7,098 nucleotides of DNA from Rhizobium sp. LCM 4573 (GCF_001854865.1 NZ_MDDW01000002.1:73722-80819), one strand, 5' to 3'. Shown: positions 1 through 5,880, numbered from the stretch's first letter. The notes: generated by a model from the letters alone, not told the origin. Translations and numbers: made by a program.

Positions 1-1114
1 TATCGAGGAAGGCCCCGACGATCAGCAGCAGGATGTTGACGATGATCAGGAAAGTCCACCAATTATCCGTCAGCGAGAACATGAAATCGGAGAACAGCTG
101 GGCCGCCTGGCTGACCGTCAGAAGCCATGCGAAGATCGACGCGGTGGTGACGATGAACAGCACCGATGCCGTGGTCTCGATCGTATCGAAACTGGCCTTG
201 GCCAAGGTCTTCAGGGTCATGGTACGGTATCGCACCAGCCCCAGGAAGAGCGACCAGATGACGGCCGCGACCGCCGCTTCCGTCGGGGTGAACCAGCCCA
301 TGGTCATGCCGCCGATCAGGAGCACCGGCGCCATCAGCGCCATCACCGCCGAGAAGTCGTAGTACCAGTCGAGCGCGATGAGGGCGACGAGCGCGATCAG
401 CACCGCGATATTGATGGACAGACCGGCCAGGACGAGGAGATAGACCGCCACCGGGAAGCAGAGAACGATGACGATTTCCAGGGAGGCCGACATGAGCTTC
501 TTCAGCTCGAACGGCGTGTCCGACCCCCAGCCCTTGCGATAGGCGAAGATGAAGACGGTCAGCATCATCAGGAGCGTCATGACGATGCCCGGCAGGATGC
601 CCGCCATGAACAGCGCGCCGATCGAGACATTGGCCATCATGCCGTAGATGACGAAAGGCAGAGACGGCGGAAAGATCGGGCCGAGAGTGGCCGATGCGGC
701 AGTCACGCCGACGGCGGCTTCCACCGGATAGCCGTGATCCTTCATCGCCTTGATCTCGATCGTGCCGATGCCGGCGGCATCCGCAAGCGCCGTGCCGGAC
801 ATGCCTGAGAAAACGACCGAACCGATGATGTTGACCTGGGCGAGACCGCCCTTCATCCAGCCGACGAGGGACAGCGCGAACTTGTAGATGCGGCCCGTGA
901 CGCCGGCGATGTTCATCAGGTTGCCGACGAGGATGAAGAAGGGAACCGCGATCAGCGGAAAGCTTTCGACGCCGGCGATCATGCGCTGGGCGGCGATGAT
1001 ATCGGGCGCGACGCCGTAGATCACCAGATAGAGCAGCGACGAGACGCCGAGCGAGACGGCGACAGGCGCGCCGATGATCATGAGAGCCAGGAAGGATCCG
1101 ATGAGAAGCAGCAT
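1..1114 (-). CDS. dctM: TRAP transporter large permease (DctM/SiaM family), 3' end cut off by window edge
   Basis: Large inner-membrane subunit of a TRAP transporter, which drives sodium- or proton-coupled uptake of a ligand delivered by the periplasmic DctP protein. The reading frame starts at ATG 1114-1112, begins MLLLIGSFLALMIIGAPVAV, and stays open to the left edge, giving 371 visible residues of the usual 425 or so. It is strongly hydrophobic throughout. Family hallmarks are GMSGTALADAAGIG at about residues 104-117, followed by a LGPIFPPSLPFVIYG stretch, and GWFTPTEAA at about 273-281. The last visible residues, LLLIVGAFLD, match the conserved region before the final helices. The start lies 4 nt after the dctQ stop, with AGGGG about 10 nt upstream (inside the dctQ end), so the two are probably translationally coupled. 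It is a separate gene, not fused to dctQ as in Haemophilus siaT. Family assignment is sure; substrate is not readable from this subunit. Confidence 0.96.
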   Translation of the reverse strand, partial: MLLLIGSFLALMIIGAPVAVSLGVSSLLYLVIYGVAPDIIAAQRMIAGVESFPLIAVPFFILVGNLMNIAGVTGRIYKFALSLVGWMKGGLAQVNIIGSVVFSGMSGTALADAAGIGTIEIKAMKDHGYPVEAAVGVTAASATLGPIFPPSLPFVIYGMMANVSIGALFMAGILPGIVMTLLMMLTVFIFAYRKGWGSDTPFELKKLMSASLEIVIVLCFPVAVYLLVLAGLSINIAVLIALVALIALDWYYDFSAVMALMAPVLLIGGMTMGWFTPTEAAVAAVIWSLFLGLVRYRTMTLKTLAKASFDTIETTASVLFIVTTASIFAWLLTVSQAAQLFSDFMFSLTDNWWTFLIIVNILLLIVGAFLD

Positions 1115-1118
1115 GTGG

Positions 1119-1691
1119 TCAGATCCCCTGTACGCCGGTTTCGCTCGCCTTTTCGCGAACGGTTTTTTCGTTGATCATGTCTTTGACGAAGTTCTGGACG
1201 GAGCGCGCCAGCATGAGCGCGAAGGCTGCGAACACGGTGTAGAAGACGTAGCCGCGCGGCAGGTTTACCGTGACCATGCGCTCGTTGCCGACGATGGCGA
1301 TATAGCGCCACATCAGCCAGGTCGTGTAGGCGAAGAAGCCGATGACGATGAAATCGACCAGGAGCTCAAGGATGCGCCCGACCCTGTGCGGCAGGAAATT
1401 GTAGAGAAGGTCCACCTGGATGTGCCGGGCCATGCGCACGCACATCACCGAACCCAGAAAGACGAGGATGACGAGGCAGTTCGCCGCCATTTCTTCCGTC
1501 CACGCCAGACTGTTGTTGAGCGCGTAACGGGTGAAGAACTGCAGGAAGACGCAGGCCGCCATGCCCCAGAAGACCGCCATGTTGATCCAGTCTTCCACCG
1601 CATAGGGAGAAAGATCGACCGGGCCGACTTCTTCCTCGAAGGAATGCGCCATCTCTTCGACGCTGATCGGAGCGTGTTGCTGTTCATTCAT
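1119..1691 (-). CDS. dctQ: TRAP transporter small permease (DctQ family)
   Basis: Small membrane subunit that pairs with DctM in the inner membrane. The protein is 190 aa with four predicted helices at about residues 35-55, 71-87, 107-128 and 148-166. The AWTEEMA motif at 63-69, after the first helix, is the usual DctQ signature. A long acidic N-terminal segment of about 33 residues precedes the first helix. I place the start at ATG 1691-1689 and not at the upstream in-frame ATG 1757-1755. The downstream ATG has GGAG eight nt before it, while the upstream one has no Shine-Dalgarno, begins 4 nt after the dctP stop, and would make a perfect 11-bp hairpin (1726-1753) part of the coding sequence. 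The upstream start would add 22 mostly basic residues. The TGA stop is 4 nt before the dctM start. Confidence in the family is high; confidence in the start is good but not absolute. Confidence 0.93.
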   Translation of the reverse strand: MNEQQHAPISVEEMAHSFEEEVGPVDLSPYAVEDWINMAVFWGMAACVFLQFFTRYALNNSLAWTEEMAANCLVILVFLGSVMCVRMARHIQVDLLYNFLPHRVGRILELLVDFIVIGFFAYTTWLMWRYIAIVGNERMVTVNLPRGYVFYTVFAAFALMLARSVQNFVKDMINEKTVREKASETGVQGI

Positions 1692-1725
1692 TCGGAAAAC
1701 TCCGCCAAATTCGGAAAGGTGGGCG

Positions 1726-1753
1726 GACGCCCGGCGGGATGGCGCCGGGCGTC
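1726..1753 (-). promoter_or_regulatory. Perfect intercistronic hairpin between dctP and dctQ
   Basis: Arms gacgcccggcg (1726-1736) and cgccgggcgtc (1743-1753) are exact reverse complements: an 11-bp GC-rich stem with a 6-nt loop. It begins 8 nt past the dctP stop codon on the transcribed strand and ends 34 nt before the chosen dctQ start. No T-tract follows, so it is not a textbook intrinsic terminator. In other binding-protein operons (malE-malF is the known case) such hairpins protect the upstream mRNA from 3' exonucleases and raise binding protein over permease. That role here is inferred. Confidence 0.75.
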
Positions 1754-1761
1754 GCATGGCG

Positions 1762-2739
1762 TTACTTGACGGCGCGGATGGCTTCCCAGTCTTCCTTCTT
1801 GTAACCGAAGTCCTCCAGGGCGACCTTTTCCATGACGGTCTTCTCGAAATCGGACTTGTCGACCTCGGTGACGGTCAGGCCATCCTGCTTGAACTTGGCG
1901 ACCAGGGCGTTTTCACGCTCCTCGACGATCTTGGTGGCCCGCTCGGCCGCTTCCTGCATGACCTCCGTAAAGATCTTTTTGTCCTCGTCCGAGAGCTTCG
2001 ACCACAGCATGTTGGAAACAACCGTGTTCAGGTGGTCGACGATATGGCCCGTGAGTACGATGTTCTTCTGGACTTCGTAGAACTTCTTCGCCTCGATGGT
2101 GGTCAGCGGGTTTTCCTGGGCCTCGACCGTACCGTTCTGCAGCGCGAGATAGACTTCGGCAAACGCGATCGGCGTAGTGTTGGCACCACAGGCGCGCGGC
2201 ATGGCGAGATAGGCCGGAACGTCCGGAACGCGGATCTTCAGGCCGGCCATGTCGGCACATTTTGCGATCGGCTTGTTCGAGGTGGTGTGGCGCGTGCCAT
2301 AATAGGTGACGGCGGTGATGTGGTTGCCGCCCGAGGCTTCCTCATACCCTTCGGCGAGGCGCTTGAAGACGTCGCTCTTGGTATAGGCGATCAGATGGCT
2401 CGGATCGCGGAAGATATAGGGGAAATAGGTGACGCCGATCGGCGGATATTCGCGCGATGCGAAGCTCGAGCCGGAGATGATGATATCGACGGTACCGAGC
2501 TTGAGGCCCTGGTTGATATCCGCTTCCTTGCCGAGCTGAGAGGCCGGGAAGACGTCGATCTTGTAGCGGCCTTCGGTGCGCTTGGCGATCTCCCCGGCGG
2601 CCCAGACGGATTCAGTGTGGAACGGCTCGGATGTTTCATAGACATGCGCCCATTTCAGCGTTGTCTGAGCGTGGGCGCCAAGCGCCGAGGTCAGGACAAC
2701 GGCGGCGGCGCCGAGGATGCTGGTCAATCTGTACTTCAT
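1762..2739 (-). CDS. dctP: TRAP transporter substrate-binding protein, SiaP-like (DctP family)
   Basis: Periplasmic binding protein that captures a carboxylate ligand and hands it to the DctQM permease. It is 325 aa, the normal family length. A Sec signal peptide covers residues 1-24: MKYRL, a hydrophobic core, then a likely cut after GAHA before QTTLKW. The middle holds the SiaP-type sequence GTRHTTSN (148-155), LKIRVP (167-172), FAEVYLALQ (193-201), QENPL (208-212) and KKFYEVQK (218-225). Arg150, Arg170 and Asn210 are spaced 20 and 40 residues apart, the same as Arg127, Arg147 and Asn187 that hold the ligand carboxylate in Haemophilus influenzae SiaP. A sialic acid or another sugar acid such as a uronate is the likely ligand; no catabolic gene in the window decides between them. 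I chose ATG 2739 over ATG 2745 because GGGAGG at 2747-2752 lies 7 nt from the former but only 1 nt from the latter. Reading further upstream in this frame runs into gntR sequence and is not real. Confidence 0.94.
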   Translation of the reverse strand: MKYRLTSILGAAAVVLTSALGAHAQTTLKWAHVYETSEPFHTESVWAAGEIAKRTEGRYKIDVFPASQLGKEADINQGLKLGTVDIIISGSSFASREYPPIGVTYFPYIFRDPSHLIAYTKSDVFKRLAEGYEEASGGNHITAVTYYGTRHTTSNKPIAKCADMAGLKIRVPDVPAYLAMPRACGANTTPIAFAEVYLALQNGTVEAQENPLTTIEAKKFYEVQKNIVLTGHIVDHLNTVVSNMLWSKLSDEDKKIFTEVMQEAAERATKIVEERENALVAKFKQDGLTVTEVDKSDFEKTVMEKVALEDFGYKKEDWEAIRAVK

Positions 2740-2746
2740 TTTCATT

Positions 2747-2752
2747 CCTCCC
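2747..2752 (-). promoter_or_regulatory. Ribosome binding site of dctP that decides its start
   Basis: The minus strand reads GGGAGG at 2752-2747. Two in-frame ATGs follow, at 2745-2743 (1 nt spacing) and 2739-2737 (7 nt spacing). Only the second is well placed, which favours the protein starting MKYRL over MKMKYRL. Confidence 0.75.
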
Positions 2753-2779
2753 GGGTTTGAAGTCAGTTTCTCATGCGGG

Positions 2780-3526
2780 TTACTGCCGGCCGGCCAGTTT
2801 TGGCTGTCCGGCCGATTTGATGTTGTCCGCCGGCTCCTCGCCGAAGCTTTCGGACAGTCTCGATTGCGATTTGTCGAGATGGATGCGCATGGCCTTTCGC
2901 GCGGTCTCCGGATCGCCGGCGGCGATCGCATCGCGCACCGCCCGGTGCTCCTCCATGGCCTCGCGCCAGGTTTCCGGGTTCTCGAAATGGCTGGCAAGGC
3001 GCTCGAAATAGGCGGTCAGCCTCAGATCGTGGATCTCGCCGACGAAACGGTTCAGCGTCGCATTGGCGATGATGCCGGAAACGGCGACATGAAAGGCCCG
3101 GTCGAGCGCTAGCGCTGCCGGACGGTCATGCAGCGAAGCGGCCATGCGGGCGAGGTTTTCATCGAGAGCGGCAATGTGGTCAGGCCGCGCGACGCGGGCG
3201 GCCTCCTCCGCGATCGCACACTCGACGATAGCGCGGGCACGCAGAAGCTCGAAGGGACCTTCGACATCTTCCGGCTGGAAAAGGGCAACGGACTCGGCCC
3301 GGCGCAGCACATAGACGCCGGAGCCCATGCGGATCTGCACGAAGCCCTCGACTTCCAGCACGATCAGGGCTTCCCGGACGGTGGGGCGGGAGACGGACAG
3401 CATTTCGGCAAGGTCGCGCTCGGCCGGAAGCTTTTCGCCGACGGCGAACTCCCCCCGCTCGATCAGGCTGCGCATCTGGTCCGCGACGTGCCGGTAAAGG
3501 CGGCGCGATTCCACCACAGTGAACAT
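2780..3526 (-). CDS. GntR-family transcriptional regulator, FadR/FCD subfamily
   Basis: DNA-binding regulator, 248 aa. The N-terminal winged helix-turn-helix covers about residues 8-75, with LPAERDLAEMLSVSRPTVR (33-51) followed by EALIVLEVEGFV and the wing GSGVYV (68-73). The C-terminal FCD ligand-binding domain runs from about 94 to 220. Asp142 and His146 (DRAFH), His193 (EEHRAV) and His216 (RIHLD) fit the Asp-His-His-His metal site of many FCD proteins. Members of this group commonly respond to sugar acids or other carboxylates, which suits the TRAP genes that follow. ATG 3526-3524 is preceded by AGGAGG at 4 nt spacing. dctP begins 40 nt after the stop on the same strand, so regulator and transporter are probably one transcript. 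A 10+10 bp inverted repeat just upstream of the start suggests autoregulation. The last 25 or so residues extend beyond the FCD core and carry no motif I recognise. Confidence 0.93.
   Translation of the reverse strand: MFTVVESRRLYRHVADQMRSLIERGEFAVGEKLPAERDLAEMLSVSRPTVREALIVLEVEGFVQIRMGSGVYVLRRAESVALFQPEDVEGPFELLRARAIVECAIAEEAARVARPDHIAALDENLARMAASLHDRPAALALDRAFHVAVSGIIANATLNRFVGEIHDLRLTAYFERLASHFENPETWREAMEEHRAVRDAIAAGDPETARKAMRIHLDKSQSRLSESFGEEPADNIKSAGQPKLAGRQ
2787..2814 (-). promoter_or_regulatory. Imperfect hairpin at the 3' end of gntR
   Basis: Arms 2787-2797 and 2804-2814 pair over 10 of 11 positions (mismatch 2794/2807) around a 6-nt loop. It lies within the last dozen codons of gntR, just before the stop, and 48 nt upstream of the dctP start. 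There is no T-tract. It could slow RNA decay or set the regulator-to-binding-protein ratio, or it may only reflect GC-rich coding sequence. Confidence 0.35.
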
Positions 3527-3562
3527 GAACCCTCCTCGCGACGCCGCTCTCCTTCGGCGCGC

Positions 3563-3587
3563 AACTGGTAAGCTGGCCTTACCAGTT
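3563..3587. promoter_or_regulatory. Candidate operator for the GntR regulator (perfect 10+10 bp inverted repeat)
   Basis: Arms aactggtaag (3563-3572) and cttaccagtt (3578-3587) are exact reverse complements around a 5-bp spacer. The TGGT...ACCA outline is typical of FadR-type GntR operators such as those of FadR and UxuR/ExuR. It lies 36 bp from the gntR start, and its right edge falls at about +1 of the predicted gntR promoter, a position where a bound dimer would block transcription. I see no second copy before dctP. Binding by the adjacent regulator is inferred. Confidence 0.72.
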
Positions 3588-3594
3588 CATAGGA

Positions 3595-3623
3595 TTTCTA
3601 TAAAGGTTACGGCTTGATGTCAA
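3595..3623 (-). promoter_or_regulatory. Predicted sigma70-like promoter of the gntR-dctPQM operon
   Basis: Read on the minus strand there is a perfect -35 box TTGACA (3623-3618), a 17-nt spacer, and a -10 box TAGAAA (3600-3595, 4 of 6 to consensus). Transcription would start near 3588-3589, giving a leader of about 62 nt that contains the inverted repeat. An overlapping TATAGA gives a 15-nt spacer and is less likely. On the plus strand TATAAA at 3599-3604 could be a -10 box for the divergent gene, but no matching -35 lies at a normal distance. Confidence 0.6.
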
Positions 3624-3765
3624 TGGTATGCAATGGACATTCCCGGCTCCCGGCGAGCGTGGCGCAGCGCGGACTGCCGAAGACGTGACCCGGAACCCAT
3701 CTTGGCAGGCGCCGCCGAGCGCTTATCTCACTTTCATGGCAGCTTCTCACCGCAGGAGAGAGATC
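3624..3765 (+). other. Leader region of the PLP enzyme gene, possibly structured
   Basis: About 140 bp separate the gntR promoter from the start codon of the divergent gene. The frame stays open upstream to ATG 3628, but neither that ATG nor the one at 3736 has a Shine-Dalgarno. The extra 46 residues would be low-complexity and unlike the family, so I treat this as untranslated leader. An imperfect hairpin is visible: ctgccgaag (3674-3682) against cttggcag (3701-3708), 8 bp with one bulged base, and gcgc segments flank it. I do not recognise the SAM-II or SAH riboswitch consensus here, although genes of this pathway often carry such elements in alphaproteobacteria. Confidence 0.4.
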
Positions 3766-5061
3766 ATGACGGCGCCGCATCCCTCCAAGACGCATATCGG
3801 CAACCACAAGCTCCACCCCGAAACCCAGATGCTGAACTACGGCTACGACCCGGAGCTTTCGGAAGGCGCGGTCAAGCCGCCTGTCTTTCTCACCTCCACC
3901 TTCGTCTTCCATTCGGCGGAAGAGGGCCGCGACTTCTTCGACTTCGTTTCCGGCCGCAAGGAGCCGCCGCCCGGCAGGGGAGCGGGGCTCGTCTATTCCC
4001 GCTTCAACCACCCGAACAGCGAGATCGTCGAGGACCGCATGGCCGTCTACGAGCAGACGGAGAGCTGCGCGCTCTTTTCCTCCGGCATGTCGGCGATCGC
4101 CACCACGCTTCTGGCCTTCGCGAGGCCCGGCGACAGCATCCTTCATTCCCAGCCGCTCTATGGCGGCACCGAAACGCTGCTGGCAAAGACCTTCCACAAT
4201 CTCGGCGTCGAGGCGGTGGGCTTTTCGGACGGGGTGAACGAGGAGACGGTTTCCGCCGCCGCCGAGGAGGCGATGGCCAGGGGCCGCGTCTCGGTGATCC
4301 TGATCGAGACGCCCGCCAACCCCACAAACAGCCTGGTGGACGTGGCGATGATGCGCCGGGTGGCCGATGCGATCGGCAGGAAGCAGGGCCACACGCCGGT
4401 CATCGCCTGCGACAACACGCTGCTCGGCCCGGTCTTCCAGCGGCCGATCGAGCACGGGGCGGATATCTCGCTCTATTCGCTGACAAAATATGTCGGCGGC
4501 CATTCGGACCTGATCGCCGGTGCCGCGCTCGGCTCCAAGGCCATTATAAAGCAGGCGAAGGCGCTGCGCGGGGCGATCGGCACGCAGCTCGACCCGCATT
4601 CCTGCTGGATGCTCGGCCGCTCGCTTGAGACGCTTTCGCTGCGCATGGAAAAGGCGAACGCCAACGCCCAGGCGGTGGCGGAATTCCTGTGGAGCCACCC
4701 GAAGGTCGAGAAGCTGCATTACCTGCCCTTCGACGACCCGGCCTCGCCGACCGGCGCGGTTTTCGCCCGGCAATGCACCGGCGGCGGCTCGACCTTCTCT
4801 TTCGATATCCTGGGCGACATCGCAGGCGGGCAGCCGGCCTCCTTCCGCTTCCTGAACGCGCTTGCGATCTTCAAGCTGGCGGTGAGCCTCGGCGGCACGG
4901 AATCGCTTGCCAGCCATCCGGCGACCACGACCCATTCCGGCGTGCCGGCGGAGGTGCGCGAGCGGATCGGCGTGCTGGACAGCACCATCCGGCTTTCGAT
5001 CGGCATCGAGCATCCGGACGACCTGATCGCCGATCTGACGATGGCGCTGGATGGGGCGTGA
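3766..5061 (+). CDS. PLP-dependent cystathionine gamma-synthase/gamma-lyase family enzyme
   Basis: Cytoplasmic enzyme of the Cys/Met-metabolism PLP family (fold type I), 431 aa. These enzymes do gamma- or beta-replacement or elimination on sulfur amino acids, for example making cystathionine or homocysteine, or breaking down methionine or cystathionine. PLP features are clear: [10 protein letters not shown] (78-87), SSGMSAI (105-111) for the phosphate, ETPANPT (181-187), Asp216 in DNTLL for the pyridine nitrogen, and Lys241 in [14 protein letters not shown] as the Schiff-base lysine. SLGGTESL (374-381) with THSGVP, and Arg409 in [13 protein letters not shown], hold the substrate carboxylate. 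The loop reads LYGGT (131-135) where methionine gamma-lyase has YGCT, so the Cys116 that marks classical gamma-lyase is Gly here; this and TKYVGGHSD favour synthase or another lyase. The exact substrate cannot be read. ATG 3766 is preceded by GGAG at 7 nt spacing. It is divergent from gntR and stands alone; no other sulfur gene is in the window. Confidence 0.92.
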   Translation: MTAPHPSKTHIGNHKLHPETQMLNYGYDPELSEGAVKPPVFLTSTFVFHSAEEGRDFFDFVSGRKEPPPGRGAGLVYSRFNHPNSEIVEDRMAVYEQTESCALFSSGMSAIATTLLAFARPGDSILHSQPLYGGTETLLAKTFHNLGVEAVGFSDGVNEETVSAAAEEAMARGRVSVILIETPANPTNSLVDVAMMRRVADAIGRKQGHTPVIACDNTLLGPVFQRPIEHGADISLYSLTKYVGGHSDLIAGAALGSKAIIKQAKALRGAIGTQLDPHSCWMLGRSLETLSLRMEKANANAQAVAEFLWSHPKVEKLHYLPFDDPASPTGAVFARQCTGGGSTFSFDILGDIAGGQPASFRFLNALAIFKLAVSLGGTESLASHPATTTHSGVPAEVRERIGVLDSTIRLSIGIEHPDDLIADLTMALDGA

Positions 5062-5107
5062 GGGCGAAGGCATAAGGGCTCAGGTGGCACGGCGCTCCAC
5101 GGGCCTC

Positions 5108-5128
5108 TCCTCGGGTTGAACCCGAGGA
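5108..5128. repeat. REP-like palindrome downstream of the PLP enzyme gene
   Basis: tcctcggg (5108-5115) and cccgagga (5121-5128) are exact reverse complements around the 5-nt loop ttgaa. It begins 46 bp after the PLP gene stop. No T-run follows, so it is not a canonical intrinsic terminator, though it may protect or end the transcript. Short CCTCGGG/CCCGAGG palindromes between genes are common in rhizobial genomes as I recall; the copy number in this genome cannot be seen here. Confidence 0.5.
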
Positions 5129-5234
5129 CTGCTCGCAGGAGAACAAGGGCTTTAGTCATCCCCGGGTGGTCCTCCGGTTTAGCCCAAGGTTGAGCGAACA
5201 GACTCCTCCCTTGGCGATCTCGATATTTTCAAGT

Positions 5235-5301
5235 CGGACGGGGCGCTGAAAGCTGCCTCGTAAGTTTTAGTTTTAGGTGACACCTCTCAGCGCCCCGTTC
5301 G
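5235..5301. repeat. Long inverted repeat with 16-bp outer stem region
   Basis: Arm 5235-5249 (cggacggggcgctga) pairs with 5287-5301 (tcagcgccccgttcg) over all 15 positions, counting one G-U pair (5237/5299). Beyond a mismatch at 5250/5286 two more pairs close it (5251-5252 with 5284-5285). The enclosed segment of about 31 nt is T-rich and contains a short palindrome, aggtg-a-cacct, at 5276-5286 that partly overlaps the right arm. It does not end in a T-run. It may be the closing stem of a structured RNA, a small repeat element, or a bidirectional transcript end. Confidence 0.5.
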
Positions 5302-5320
5302 GCGGTTTATGCCCGCGACT

Positions 5321-5386
5321 TCGGTCTCTCTGCCGTGGCCTTTCCGGACGGTGTTCGTCTGACCATCCGGACCACGGGCGAACCGA
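5321..5386. repeat. Extended multi-helix stem, 20 base pairs in four blocks
   Basis: Four nested blocks pair in order: 5321-5325 with 5382-5386, 5333-5338 with 5372-5377, 5343-5348 with 5366-5371, and 5350-5352 with 5362-5364. They are separated by small asymmetric internal loops and end in an apical loop of 9 nt. ggcg 5301-5304 and cgcc 5392-5395 could close it further. Nested, colinear pairing of this length looks more like an RNA fold than chance, but I recognise no family and cannot say which strand would be the RNA. Confidence 0.45.
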
Positions 5387-5521
5387 CTTATCGCCAACAA
5401 TCCAGACGGCCGCCGCCGGTTTTCCGATGTTCTCGGCGGACTTATGAAAATTCGGCGAAACCATCCATCGGGCCACCATGTGTGCCGCACAGGCACGCCC
5501 GGCGCGCTCTTTCGGGCATCA

Positions 5522-5555
5522 GAAGCGGTTGGCCGGTCCGTAACCAATCCGCTTC
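5522..5555. repeat. Stem-loop with one bulged base
   Basis: gaagcggttgg (5522-5532) pairs with ccaatccgcttc (5544-5555) as 11 bp with a single bulged base in the right arm, around an 11-nt loop. A weaker hairpin, ccgccg 5413-5418 with cggcgg 5434-5439, lies to its left. Both belong to the same stem-rich tract. Confidence 0.45.
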
Positions 5556-5596
5556 CCCCGTGTCGCCGGAGGGAGACCATTTTCCGCGGACCCGGA

Positions 5597-5663
5597 TCAT
5601 GAGGTTTTGCGTCTGACCCTCATGACCCGCGCCGGTTCCGCCTCGCCGGCACGCCTGCCGGTG
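5597..5663. repeat. Two adjacent perfect hairpins at the right end of the stem-rich tract
   Basis: tcatgagg (5597-5604) and cctcatga (5618-5625) form a perfect 8-bp stem with a 13-nt loop. Eighteen bases further, ccggca (5646-5651) and tgccgg (5656-5661) form a perfect 6-bp stem with loop cgcc, extended by a G-U and a C-G pair to 5644-5663. GC-rich sequence ends soon after, near 5690, so these mark the right limit of the tract. Confidence 0.45.
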
Positions 5664-5880
5664 TATCCGCGACGGAACGGGGTAATTGTAGGCATAGGTT
5701 TGAAGAGCGGGGATGAGAAAGGGGGTAAGTAGTTGATGGGATTGAGGCGTACTCTCATATCTTCCACTAGTAGGTCCAACTCCCCTCGCTTTAACGCAGC
5801 AATTATGAGCTTAGCATTTTTTAATGGAGAAACCGGACAAAAACCTTAAAGTTGCAGACGGGGAAGGGGAATAACTTGAA

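Larger units (their letters stand above)
5062..5880. other. 819-bp gap without a convincing gene, rich in inverted repeats
   Basis: Small frames occur on both strands (for example 5335-5616 plus, 5287-5580 minus) but overlap one another, lack Shine-Dalgarno sites and have arginine-, proline- and serine-rich translations typical of chance frames in GC-rich DNA. I see no tRNA, no rRNA, and none of the tmRNA, RNase P or SRP RNA signatures I know. What it does hold is a REP-like palindrome near the left end (5108-5128) and a cluster of stem-forming repeats at 5235-5663, listed separately. From about 5690 the sequence becomes AT-richer and resembles the accessory pair that follows. A promoter for the tcmP gene should lie in 5780-5860 (TTTAAT at 5820-5825 could be a -10 box), but no good -35 accompanies it. 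Confidence 0.6.

Noticed and set aside
1074..1769. 231-codon plus-strand frame opposite dctQ, and the small frame at 33-362 opposite dctM
   Set aside because: Both lie antisense to well-supported transporter genes; translations show no family features.
1756..2760. 334-codon plus-strand frame opposite dctP
   Set aside because: Antisense to a clear SiaP-like protein with signal peptide and ligand residues; no Shine-Dalgarno and no recognisable domain.
2740..2997. N-terminal extension of dctP reading back into gntR
   Set aside because: The extension is basic and unlike the family, overlaps gntR in another frame, and would remove the signal peptide from the N-terminus. RBS and signal peptide support 2739.
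3607..5073. 488-codon minus-strand frame opposite the PLP enzyme gene
   Set aside because: Its translation is arginine-rich with no motif, and it mirrors a gene with a full set of PLP motifs on the plus strand. It is a codon-bias shadow.
5274..5285. TTTAGGTGACAC, identical to the core of the phage SP6 promoter
   Set aside because: Only 12 positions match and the initiation end (TATAG) does not. No SP6-type polymerase is expected here, and the match is explained by the small aggtg-a-cacct palindrome.
5287..5580. 97-codon minus-strand frame and the nested one at 5273-5479
   Set aside because: No ribosome binding site and no domain; the composition is that of random GC-rich sequence.
5444..5602. 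52-codon plus-strand frame starting MKIRRNHPSGHH in the structured gap
   Set aside because: No Shine-Dalgarno, overlaps other equally long chance frames on both strands, and spans the 5522-5555 stem-loop. Kept out unless homologues show codon-level conservation.
5597..5779. 60-codon minus-strand frame beginning with TTG
   Set aside because: Alternative start, no Shine-Dalgarno, crosses two hairpins and the composition boundary.
5062..5880. tRNA, tmRNA or other housekeeping RNA as an integration site
   Set aside because: No T-loop GTTCRA with a matching acceptor stem, and no signature of tmRNA, RNase P or SRP RNA that I could recognise.
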